The position numbers were made by a program, and so were the translations under genes. From positions 1 through 43,503 of the forward strand of contig NZ_RCNR01000040.1 in assembly GCF_009725985.1 (NCBI RefSeq): a stretch of 43,503 nucleotides of DNA, in the 5' to 3' direction. This document shows, piece by piece, positions 36,113-43,503 of this stretch (its first letter is position 1; every line of letters begins with the position of its first letter). The notes beneath the pieces are model-generated. The model did not search any database. It saw only the letters and a program-made list of their open reading frames with translations, and had not been told where the DNA came from. This DNA comes from Zobellia amurskyensis. GTDB taxonomy: Bacteria > Bacteroidota > Bacteroidia > Flavobacteriales > Flavobacteriaceae.

Positions 36113-36529
36113 ATGAAAAAGGTATTCCATAAAATCAGTGCTGTCTGTATGGCGTTTGTGGTGATGTTCTCCGCAATGTCATTCACACTAGATGCGCACT
36201 ATTGTGGGGAAACTTTAGTAGATTTTTCGCTTTTTGAGAAAACCGAGACTTGCGGTATGGAAAAGATGCAAACACCGGAGCCTTGTGAAGATTCGGTTTC
36301 CGAAAAATCGTGTTGTTCAGATGAGCAGTTGGTTATTGACGGACAAAAAGATTTACGAACTTCTTTTGAGCAACTTACCTTTCATCAACAGACTTTTGTT
36401 GCTATTTTTCTTTATTCGTACATCAACCTCTTTGAAGGTTTAGACGAAAACATCGTTCCCTTTAGGGATTATTCTCCGCCCTATCTCATACAGGACGTGC
36501 AGACCCTACACGAGACGTATTTAATTTGA
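36113..36529 (+). CDS. HYC_CC_PP-family small secreted protein
   Basis: This 138-residue protein has an N-terminal signal (MKKVFHKISAVCMAFVVMFSAMSF). After it come the family landmarks HYC (29-31), CC (67-68) and PP (122-123). Additional Cys at 47 and 58 make it Cys-rich in the exported part. The family, found in Bacteroidota beside copper efflux genes, has no proven biochemical role; metal binding through His/Cys is a fair guess. It is the first gene before the CusA-type pump, 122 bp upstream, with two small stem-loops between them. Confidence 0.85.
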   Translation: MKKVFHKISAVCMAFVVMFSAMSFTLDAHYCGETLVDFSLFEKTETCGMEKMQTPEPCEDSVSEKSCCSDEQLVIDGQKDLRTSFEQLTFHQQTFVAIFLYSYINLFEGLDENIVPFRDYSPPYLIQDVQTLHETYLI

Positions 36530-36541
36530 TTTTTCAAACAG

Positions 36542-36589
36542 CCCGATAATATCGGGAACCAAAGCCCAATGGAAAATTCCGTCTTGGGC
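36542..36589 (+). other. Two small stem-loops before cusA
   Basis: CCCGAT (36542-36547) pairs with ATCGGG (36551-36556), and GCCCAA (36564-36569) pairs with TTGGGC (36584-36589). No T-run follows, so this is not a standard terminator. It could set the ratio between the small protein and the pump, or be chance. Confidence 0.3.
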
Positions 36590-36651
36590 CTAATTTGTTG
36601 TACTTGGTGTTTTATCATCTGGTATTTATAACTGTTTAATTATCAATTTAT

Positions 36652-39600
36652 ATGCTGAATAAGGCTATTAAATTTCTCATAGAGAACAAGCTCGTTGCGG
36701 TACTTTTACTGGCCCTTTTTGTGGGGTGGGGAACGGTAAACGCTCCTTTTGGATGGGATACGGGTTGGCTGCCCTCCAATTCCGTCGCGGTAGATGCCAT
36801 TCCGGATATTGGTGAGAACCAGCAAATTGTCTATACCAAATGGCAAGGCCGTTCGCCGCAGGATATTGAGGATCAGATTACCTATCCTTTAACGACTTCA
36901 CTTTTGGGTGTTCCGGGGGTAAAGACCGTTCGTAGTTCTTCTATGTTCGGTTTTTCCAGCATCTATATCATTTTTAAAGAAGATGTGGAGTTCTATTGGT
37001 CGCGTAGCCGTATTCTTGAAAAACTCAATTCACTCCCGGCCGGACTTTTACCTGAAGGGGTAAATCCTTCATTAGGGCCGGACGCTACAGGTTTGGGGCA
37101 GATTTTCTGGTATACGTTAGAAGGGCGAGACCCAGAAGGCAATGTTACCGGTGGGTGGGATTTACAGGAACTTCGCAGTATTCAAGATTACTATGTTAAG
37201 TACGCGTTATCCTCTGCAAGTGGTGTTTCTGAAGTAGCATCTATTGGCGGCTTCGTGCAAGAATATCAAGTGGATGTAAACCCGGAATTGATGCGGCAGT
37301 ACAATATTGGTCTAAGCGATATTGTAAAGGCTGTAAAAGCCAGTAATCAGGATATTGGCGCACAGACTTTGGAAATGAACCAAGCGGAATATCTTGTGCG
37401 GGGTCTAGGGTATGTGAAATCCGTTGCTGATATTGAAAATGCTGTCGTAACCTCAGAAAATTTCACCGCTATCCGCATTAAAGATGTGGCTACGGTAAAA
37501 TTGGGCCCTGAAGCACGCCGTGGTATTTTGGACAAGGAAGGAGCCGAAGTAGTTGGTGGTGTGATCGTAGCCCGTTATGGTGCGAACCCTATGGAGGTCA
37601 TAAATAATGTAAAGGAACAGATCAATGAATTAAGTGCCGGATTACCGTCAAAAGTACTGTCCGATGGTACAAAATCTCAACTTACCATCGTCCCTTTTTA
37701 TGACCGTACAGAGCTTATAAAAGAAACATTGGATACGCTAAGCGAAGCGCTTACCATGGAAATACTGATTACCATTTTGGTAATTATAATCATGGTTTTT
37801 AACCTTCGTGCCTCTATTTTAATTTCTGGGCTTTTACCAGTTGCCGTGTTGATGGTATTTGTGGCCATGAAGCTGTTTAACGTAGATGCCAATATTGTGG
37901 CCCTGTCCGGTATTGCTATTGCCATTGGTACCATGGTAGATGTGGGGGTCATACTAGCGGAAAACATGATTAGGCATTTAGAGGACCCGGAACGCGACCC
38001 TAATTTGTCCGTTAATGAAGTGGTCTATAATGCAACTTCAGAAGTTTCGGGTGCTATTCTAACTGCTGTTTTGACTACGATTATCAGTTTTGTTCCCGTT
38101 TTTACCATGATTGGGGCAGAGGGCAAACTTTTTCGGCCTTTGGCATTCACAAAAACCATGGCGCTTACGGCTTCGTTAATTATTGCATTGTTTCTAATCC
38201 CTCCTTTTGCAGCCTTCCTTTTCAAGAAAAATAGCATTAGAAAAGTAAGCAAGACCATCATAAACATTGCTTTAATTGTATTTGGGCTAGTGGTAGTGTT
38301 TTATGGATATGGAACAGGTTTGGTACTTGTTGCTTTTGGGCTGGTAGGTATTGCGGTTACACGGGGTTACATAGATGCAAAGCGGGCCAATTATTTGAAT
38401 ATTGCTATTTCTGCCATTGCCATTGTATTTCTTTTAGCAGAACATTGGCGGCCATTAGGGTTTGATAGAAGCATTATTATAAACGTTTTGTTCGTAAGCA
38501 TTATTTGTTTTGGCTTATTAGGGGTGTTTATAGTTTTTAGAAAATTTTACACAAGCATTTTAAACTGGGCGCTCCACAACCGATTACTATTTCTTAGCAT
38601 TCCGACGATTATTGTTGTTTTAGGTGCTGTTATTATGATGAATACAGGAAAGGAATTTATGCCATCATTGAATGAAGGTTCCTTTTTGTTGATGCCTACC
38701 TCGTTACCACATGCCGGTGTGGAAGAAAATAGGCGAGTGTTGCAACAGTTAGATATGGCTGTGGCCAGTATTCCAGAAATTGAAACTGTAGTGGGTAAAG
38801 CCGGCCGAACGGAATCTGCGCTAGATCCGGCACCTCTCTCAATGTATGAGAACATGATTCAGTATAAACCTGAATTTATGCGAAATGCCGATGGCGAACG
38901 CCAGCGATATAAGGTAAATGAAGAGGGCCTTTTTGTTTTAACCGATGGAAAATTGTTTCATAATAAAAACACAGAAGTCAGTTCTAGTGCGGTTGATAAG
39001 GTACGTAACAACGGAAGCCTATCAGCCATAAGTCATGCATCAAATAAAGACCTGATTGCCGATGAAGATGGTGAATACTACCGAATCTGGCGTCCTGAAA
39101 TAAATAGTCCAGATGACATTTGGAACAAAATTGTTGAGGTCACCAAATTGCCAGGAGTTACTTCTGCACCCAAATTACAGCCTATAGAAACTCGCTTGGT
39201 CATGCTTCAAACCGGAATGCGTGCTCCCATGGGAATAAAAATAAAAGGGCAAGATCTACATGAAATTGAGGCTTTTGGGTTACAATTGGAAACCCTACTA
39301 AAGCAGGCCGAAGGCGTAAAAGAACAAGCCGTTTTTGCAGACCGTATTGTTGGCAAACCTTATTTGTTAATCGATATTAAACGAGACCAACTTGCTCGTT
39401 ACGGAATCTCTGTTGTAGATGTTCAGGAAATACTACAAGTAGCCGTTGGGGGAGTCCCGCTAACGCAGACGGTTGAAGGGCGTGAGCGGTATGCGGTAAG
39501 GGTCCGTTATCCTCGCGAACTAAGAGCAACACCAGATGACCTTAAGAAAATTTACGTGCCCGTAGAAAAAGGAAGCCCCGTACCCTTGGGTGAGTTGGTA

Positions 39601-40404
39601 GACATTCGTTATGAACAAGGTCCACAGGTTATTAAAAGTGAAGACACCTTTTTGGTGGGCTATGTACTTTTTGATAAGCTAGATGGTTTTGCGGAAGTGA
39701 ATGTGGTGGAAAATGCCCAAACGCTGATTCAGGAACATATAAATTCTGGTGAATTAGTTGTTCCCAAAGGTATTAGCTACACGTTTACGGGAACCTATGA
39801 AAATCAGCTTCGGGCAGAAAAAACACTTTCTGTAGTAGTGCCGTTGGCATTACTAATTATCTTTTTAATTCTTTATTTCCAGTTTAGGTCGGTAGCTACT
39901 TCCTTAATGGTATTTACGGGAATCACGGTGGCATTTGCTGGTGGTTTTATCATGATATGGCTATATGGTCAAGATTGGTTCTTCAATTTTAGTTTTTTTG
40001 GTGAGAACATGCGGGAACTCTTCAATATGAAGACCATTAATCTTAGTGTAGCGGTATGGGTTGGTTTTATAGCCCTTTTTGGTATTGCAACAGATGACGG
40101 TGTGGTCATGGCCACGTATCTCACACAAAGTTTTGACCGGGAGAAACCAACAGATAAGAAAGGCATACGACAGGCTGCTTTGGAAGCCGCCGAAAAACGT
40201 ATTCGCCCCTGTCTGATGACCACAGTAACTACAATTCTTGCGCTGCTGCCCGTATTAACATCTACAGGAAAAGGTAGCGATATCATGATACCCATGGCCA
40301 TTCCCATTTTTGGAGGAATGATCATTGATGTTACCTCTTATTTTATAGTACCGGTACTGTACAGTTGGAAAAAAGAAGCTCAACTTAAAAAAGCCATCCG
40401 ATGA
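36652..40404 (+). CDS. cusA: CusA/CzcA-type heavy-metal efflux RND pump
   Basis: This 1250-residue inner membrane pump exports Cu(I)/Ag(I)-type metals using protons. Family motifs: IPDIGENQQIVYTKWQGRSP near the N-terminus, the TM4 proton-relay Asp430 in GTMVDVGVI, TESALDPAPLSMYENMI, and the C-terminal IALFGIATDDGVVMATYL. It is about 200 residues longer than E. coli CusA. One addition at about 525-628 has four extra hydrophobic segments between TM6 and TM7; another at about 745-810 lies in the periplasmic domain. The TolC-like gene overlaps its end by 4 bases, so they are coupled. Confidence 0.96.
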   Translation: MLNKAIKFLIENKLVAVLLLALFVGWGTVNAPFGWDTGWLPSNSVAVDAIPDIGENQQIVYTKWQGRSPQDIEDQITYPLTTSLLGVPGVKTVRSSSMFGFSSIYIIFKEDVEFYWSRSRILEKLNSLPAGLLPEGVNPSLGPDATGLGQIFWYTLEGRDPEGNVTGGWDLQELRSIQDYYVKYALSSASGVSEVASIGGFVQEYQVDVNPELMRQYNIGLSDIVKAVKASNQDIGAQTLEMNQAEYLVRGLGYVKSVADIENAVVTSENFTAIRIKDVATVKLGPEARRGILDKEGAEVVGGVIVARYGANPMEVINNVKEQINELSAGLPSKVLSDGTKSQLTIVPFYDRTELIKETLDTLSEALTMEILITILVIIIMVFNLRASILISGLLPVAVLMVFVAMKLFNVDANIVALSGIAIAIGTMVDVGVILAENMIRHLEDPERDPNLSVNEVVYNATSEVSGAILTAVLTTIISFVPVFTMIGAEGKLFRPLAFTKTMALTASLIIALFLIPPFAAFLFKKNSIRKVSKTIINIALIVFGLVVVFYGYGTGLVLVAFGLVGIAVTRGYIDAKRANYLNIAISAIAIVFLLAEHWRPLGFDRSIIINVLFVSIICFGLLGVFIVFRKFYTSILNWALHNRLLFLSIPTIIVVLGAVIMMNTGKEFMPSLNEGSFLLMPTSLPHAGVEENRRVLQQLDMAVASIPEIETVVGKAGRTESALDPAPLSMYENMIQYKPEFMRNADGERQRYKVNEEGLFVLTDGKLFHNKNTEVSSSAVDKVRNNGSLSAISHASNKDLIADEDGEYYRIWRPEINSPDDIWNKIVEVTKLPGVTSAPKLQPIETRLVMLQTGMRAPMGIKIKGQDLHEIEAFGLQLETLLKQAEGVKEQAVFADRIVGKPYLLIDIKRDQLARYGISVVDVQEILQVAVGGVPLTQTVEGRERYAVRVRYPRELRATPDDLKKIYVPVEKGSPVPLGELVDIRYEQGPQVIKSEDTFLVGYVLFDKLDGFAEVNVVENAQTLIQEHINSGELVVPKGISYTFTGTYENQLRAEKTLSVVVPLALLIIFLILYFQFRSVATSLMVFTGITVAFAGGFIMIWLYGQDWFFNFSFFGENMRELFNMKTINLSVAVWVGFIALFGIATDDGVVMATYLTQSFDREKPTDKKGIRQAALEAAEKRIRPCLMTTVTTILALLPVLTSTGKGSDIMIPMAIPIFGGMIIDVTSYFIVPVLYSWKKEAQLKKAIR

Positions 40405-41642
40405 AAAATAAAACGATAATGTCATATGTATTGCTGATTTTCATGGTAAGCTCGGCTTTCAGTCAGAGTGACGACAAAGCCCAGTCGCTCTTGGAGTATA
40501 TTCAAGAAGCAGAAGGCAATAACCCAGAAATTCAGGCTTTTGAACTGCGGTATAATATTGCGGAGGAAAAGAAGAACGAAGCCAATTCCTTGCCTAACAC
40601 GGAGTTTAGTGCCGGTTATTTTGTGGTTCCTACGGAAACAAGAACGGGCACCCAAATAGGAAAATTTTCGGCAAAACAAATGATGCCTTGGTTCGGTACG
40701 ATAACAGCGCGCGAAAATTATGCAAGCGCTCTTGCAGATGCAGAATTTGTATCTATTGCTATTGCAAAGCGGAAGTTAGCACTGGCTGTTTCGCAGTCGT
40801 ACTATAAGTTGTATGAGATTCGTGCCCAACAGTCGGTTTTAGATGAGAATATTCAATTATTGAACACGTATGAACAATTGGCGCTGACCTCTGTGGAAGT
40901 TGGTAAAGCTTCGGCCGTAGATGTGCTGCGATTACAAATACGTCAAAATGAGTTGCAGCAGGAAAAGGAGGTGCTTGAAGAGGCTTTTTTATCTGAGCGG
41001 ACTACATTTAATAAACTGCTGAACCGAAATGAAGACAGTCCCATAGCAGTGGTAAAGACATTGGAAATATTGGAGGACGAGATGGTGTTTGCAAAAGAAA
41101 ATATGGCGCTTCACCCTGAAATATTAAAATATGATAAGTTGTATGAATCTGTGGCGCAATCAGAATTGCTGAACCAATCAGAAGGGAAGCCTTCCATAGG
41201 ATTGGGGTTTGATTATGTTGCCCTTTCTGAACGTACCGATATAGAAATAGATAAAAACGGTAAGGATATTTTTATGCCCATGCTTTCGGTTTCGGTTCCC
41301 ATTTTTAACAAGCGCTATAAATCAATTTCAAAACAGAATGATTTGCGCCAGCAGGAACTACAATTTAAAAAAGACGAACGATTGAATGTTTTGCAGACCG
41401 CTTTTGCAAAGGCAAAGGGAGCTCGTAACCAAGCAAGAATAAAATATGGCACACAGGTCAAAAATTTAAAACAGGCAGAGGACGCGGAGGAAATACTGAT
41501 CAGCAGTTATGAAACAGGCACCATAGATTTTAATGATGTGCTGGACATTCAAGAATTACAATTAAAATTTGCAATGAACCAGATTGATGCCGTGCGGATG
41601 TACTACACCCAATCTGCTGTTGTGAATTATTTGGTAAATTAA
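40401..41642 (+). CDS. TolC-family outer membrane efflux channel (CusC role)
   Basis: This 413-residue protein has a signal peptide (MKNKTIMSYVLLIFMVSSAFSQ) and two long alpha-helical repeats typical of the TolC tunnel, with SYYKLYEIRAQQSVLDENIQLL and a second repeat near 320-410. It gives the outer membrane exit for the CusA pump. Its ATG overlaps the cusA stop (ATGA), so translation is coupled. No membrane fusion protein gene follows it directly. Confidence 0.92.
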   Translation: MKNKTIMSYVLLIFMVSSAFSQSDDKAQSLLEYIQEAEGNNPEIQAFELRYNIAEEKKNEANSLPNTEFSAGYFVVPTETRTGTQIGKFSAKQMMPWFGTITARENYASALADAEFVSIAIAKRKLALAVSQSYYKLYEIRAQQSVLDENIQLLNTYEQLALTSVEVGKASAVDVLRLQIRQNELQQEKEVLEEAFLSERTTFNKLLNRNEDSPIAVVKTLEILEDEMVFAKENMALHPEILKYDKLYESVAQSELLNQSEGKPSIGLGFDYVALSERTDIEIDKNGKDIFMPMLSVSVPIFNKRYKSISKQNDLRQQELQFKKDERLNVLQTAFAKAKGARNQARIKYGTQVKNLKQAEDAEEILISSYETGTIDFNDVLDIQELQLKFAMNQIDAVRMYYTQSAVVNYLVN

Positions 41643-41695
41643 TAGAAGAGTTACAATAATAATATAAGCCGATTACAACTATAAAAATTACAATA

Positions 41696-42253
41696 ATGAA
41701 AAATATGAGAATCAATACAGGAATTATAGCGCTGAGCTTTATGGCAGTATCCATAGTGTCTTGCAAGGACGAAAATAAAACAGAGAAAACGGCTGCCAAT
41801 CCTTCAGAAATAAATAACGATAATAATGATCAAGATGTTCAGGCAGAGGCAATTCTAAAGGGTTATTTTAATCTGAAGGACGCCTTAGTACAAGATGACA
41901 ACGAAAAGACCAATGCTATGGGTGAAACTTTGGTACAAAGCCTAGAAGATTTTGACGGTTCGGCCTATGACGATGCTAAAAAATCAGAATTAATGGTTTT
42001 AATTAAAACTGCAACAGAGCATGCAAAAGAGATACCCAATGGCACTATTCAAAAGCAGCGCCGTTACTTTAAATTGCTAACGGAAGAAGTAACGAAGATA
42101 ATCGCCATTACAGGTTCCGCTAATAAAATATATGAACAATTTTGCCCTATGTATAGCGGTGGTAGTGCGTGGTTAAGTTTGAGTGATGAAATTCGGAACC
42201 CGTATTACGGTAGTACTATGCTACAATGTGGAACGGTTAAAAGGGAAATATAA
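41696..42253 (+). CDS. DUF3347 lipoprotein of the copper cluster
   Basis: This 185-residue protein has a lipobox VSC (Cys23). The rest is the four-helix DUF3347 domain, with AILKGYFNLKDALVQDD and a C-terminal metal-type motif EQFCPMYSGGSAWLS, plus a last Cys in MLQCGTV. This domain is otherwise found fused to the C-terminus of CusB adaptors in Bacteroidota and probably binds copper. An inner ATG at 41705 is an alternative start. Its stop overlaps the next start (TAATG). Confidence 0.9.
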   Translation: MKNMRINTGIIALSFMAVSIVSCKDENKTEKTAANPSEINNDNNDQDVQAEAILKGYFNLKDALVQDDNEKTNAMGETLVQSLEDFDGSAYDDAKKSELMVLIKTATEHAKEIPNGTIQKQRRYFKLLTEEVTKIIAITGSANKIYEQFCPMYSGGSAWLSLSDEIRNPYYGSTMLQCGTVKREI

Positions 42254-42810
42254 TGAGCAAAACTTTTTACATAAAAAATATGGTCTGTAACCGCTGCATT
42301 GCCTCGGTTTTAAACATTTTTACTACGGAAGGGTACACGGTAGAATCCATTGAATTGGGGAAGGTAGTCGCTGCGGAAGGACAAAAAAGTGACAAGGAGG
42401 ATTTAGCCAGTGCTTTGACCAAAATAGGGTTTGAGCTTATTGAAAGCCAAACGGACACCCTTGTAGAACAGATAAAAGTAAAGCTGATTCATAAAATTGA
42501 AGCAGGTGAAACAGAACATTTGTTTCAATCCTTGGCAGAAGAGTTTAGCAAGACGGAGACGGCTTTAAGTAAGTTGTTCAGTAAGTCTGAAGGAATGACG
42601 CTGGAAAAATATACCATCAACTTAAAAATTGAAAAAGTAAAGGAATACATACAATTGGGGCAATTAAATTTTTCTGAAATAGCATACACCCTCAACTATA
42701 AAACAAGCAGCCATTTGGCAAGACAGTTTAAAATGGTAACGGGAATGTCTATGAGTGATTACAAAAGTTTGAAAAACTGGAATAGAAAAACCTTGGACCA
42801 AATAGTATAA
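42253..42810 (+). CDS. Small AraC-family regulator with N-terminal HMA-like domain
   Basis: This 185-residue protein starts with an HMA-like beta-alpha-beta fold (about 1-70) that keeps the metal motif NMVCNRC (Met10, Cys12, Cys15). A helical linker and an AraC-type DNA-binding domain follow (about 95-180), with LAEEFSKTETALSKLF and SEIAYTLNYKTSSHLARQFK as the two helix-turn-helix units and GMSMSDYK as the closing part. It reads as a one-component copper sensor that would control the cluster. It overlaps the DUF3347 gene by one base, and copA follows after 70 bp. Metal binding is inferred from the motif. Confidence 0.9.
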   Translation: MSKTFYIKNMVCNRCIASVLNIFTTEGYTVESIELGKVVAAEGQKSDKEDLASALTKIGFELIESQTDTLVEQIKVKLIHKIEAGETEHLFQSLAEEFSKTETALSKLFSKSEGMTLEKYTINLKIEKVKEYIQLGQLNFSEIAYTLNYKTSSHLARQFKMVTGMSMSDYKSLKNWNRKTLDQIV

Positions 42811-42880
42811 ATAAGAATCGGAATTATGAAAAGGGACCGTATAGGTTCTTACTAATTTTACCGGATAAAATTCAATTAAA

Positions 42881-43503
42881 ATGACACATACCTATCATAT
42901 ACACGGAATGACTTGTAACGGATGTCGCGGTCATGTAGAGCAAACGCTTGCTAAAGTAACAGGTGTGACCAATGCTTCTGTTAATCTGGAGAAGGCAGAA
43001 GCAACTATTGATATGGAAACACACATTCCTATAGAAATATTCCAGAAGGCTTTGCTAGATGATGGAGGTTCGTACAGTATTCATAAAGACGGAGAACATC
43101 ACCATGAAACAAAGAAAAAAGAAACACCAAAAGGGAAAGGTACGGGTACTTTTTACTGCCCTATGCATTGTGAGGGTGATAAAACCTATGATGAGGCAGG
43201 TGATTGTCCCGTTTGCGGCATGGATCTGGTAGAAGAACAAAACTTAAACGCAACTTCTTCGGAACAATGGACGTGCCCCATGCATCCTGAAATTGTTCGC
43301 GATGAGCCGGGTAGTTGCCCAATTTGTGGTATGGACTTGGTGCCTTTGCAACCAGACCTATCCGCAGAAGAGAAAACGTATAAGAAACTTTCAAAAAAGT
43401 TCTGGATTGCACTTGCTTTCACCTTGCCCATCTTTCTCATTGCCATGAGTGAGATGATTCCTAATAATCCGCTATACGATGTCATGGAACAGAAATGGTG
43501 GAA
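42881..43503 (+). CDS. copA: Copper-translocating P-type ATPase (5' part only)
   Basis: The gene is cut by the window edge after 207 residues. The ATG at 42881 starts an HMA domain with GMTCNGC (Cys12, Cys15). A His-rich linker (EHHHE) and two heavy-metal-binding repeats of the type Y/W-x-C-P-M-H...C-P-(V/I)-C-G-M-D-L at about 92-116 and 131-154 follow. The first membrane helix starts near residue 174. The family exports Cu(I) from the cytoplasm using ATP. The phosphorylation and CPC motifs lie beyond the window. It is the last visible gene of the copper cluster. Confidence 0.93.
   Translation, partial: MTHTYHIHGMTCNGCRGHVEQTLAKVTGVTNASVNLEKAEATIDMETHIPIEIFQKALLDDGGSYSIHKDGEHHHETKKKETPKGKGTGTFYCPMHCEGDKTYDEAGDCPVCGMDLVEEQNLNATSSEQWTCPMHPEIVRDEPGSCPICGMDLVPLQPDLSAEEKTYKKLSKKFWIALAFTLPIFLIAMSEMIPNNPLYDVMEQKWW

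Noticed and set aside
37347-40325. Minus-strand frames of 60-118 codons within cusA
   Set aside because: Shadows of a conserved RND pump gene.
1-43503. CRISPR arrays, insertion sequences, prophage or integrase genes
   Set aside because: Looked for repeats with regular spacing, transposase motifs and phage genes; none found.

Overview
The window looks like a chromosomal segment of a marine-type member of the Bacteroidota, most likely a Flavobacteriaceae. The signs are a low GC content, a SusC/SusD pair with its own FecR/ECF sigma switch, a HYC_CC_PP-type copper protein, many lipobox signal peptides, TAnnTTTG promoter elements and few Shine-Dalgarno sites. Genus cannot be fixed from sequence reading alone. 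I see no insertion sequence, phage gene, CRISPR array or plasmid function. Both ends cut a gene: a PQQ dehydrogenase on the left and a copper P-type ATPase on the right.

Region 1 (1-6706) is a divergent carbohydrate quartet. On the minus strand are a GH95 glycosidase and a PQQ dehydrogenase with a built-in cytochrome c domain. On the plus strand are a DUF5009/HGSNAT-like membrane acyltransferase and a DUF1080 (3-keto-glycoside hydrolase family) lipoprotein. Together they suggest oxidative and hydrolytic processing of fucoside- or galactoside-like sugars in the periplasm.

Region 2 (6717-18916) is mostly housekeeping: rnpA-ctpA-VOC protein as one operon, an S8 plus M1 secreted protease pair, an MBL-fold hydrolase, a CPA-type antiporter with a C-terminal RCK domain, a small lipoprotein gene broken by a frameshift, and lepA. 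Region 3 (19029-26579) holds a membrane-anchored AraC-type regulator divergent from an outer membrane beta-barrel protein, then dusB, an FtsX-like permease, rbfA, methylmalonyl-CoA epimerase and a tRNA with anticodon CAT.

Region 4 (26659-35178) is a compact polysaccharide utilisation locus: an ECF sigma gene divergent from fecR, then susC-like, susD-like and a formylglycine-type sulfatase in one direction. The SusC-like protein has an N-terminal STN domain, so substrate sensing at the outer membrane probably passes through FecR to the sigma factor. A perfect 13-bp inverted repeat separates susD from the sulfatase. The substrate is probably a sulfated glycan, but no glycosidase lies in this unit.

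Region 5 (35317-43503) begins with a DUF1801/YdeI-type protein ending in a CDGSH iron-sulfur motif, followed by a copper-efflux cluster: HYC_CC_PP protein, CusA-type RND pump, TolC-like channel, DUF3347 lipoprotein, a small HMA-AraC regulator that may sense metal directly, and CopA. No CusB adaptor gene is present inside the window. The strongest leads for new biology are the divergent oxidative-glycan quartet, the HMA-AraC copper regulator, the YdeI-CDGSH fusion, and the candidate leaderless promoters of rbfA and dusB.
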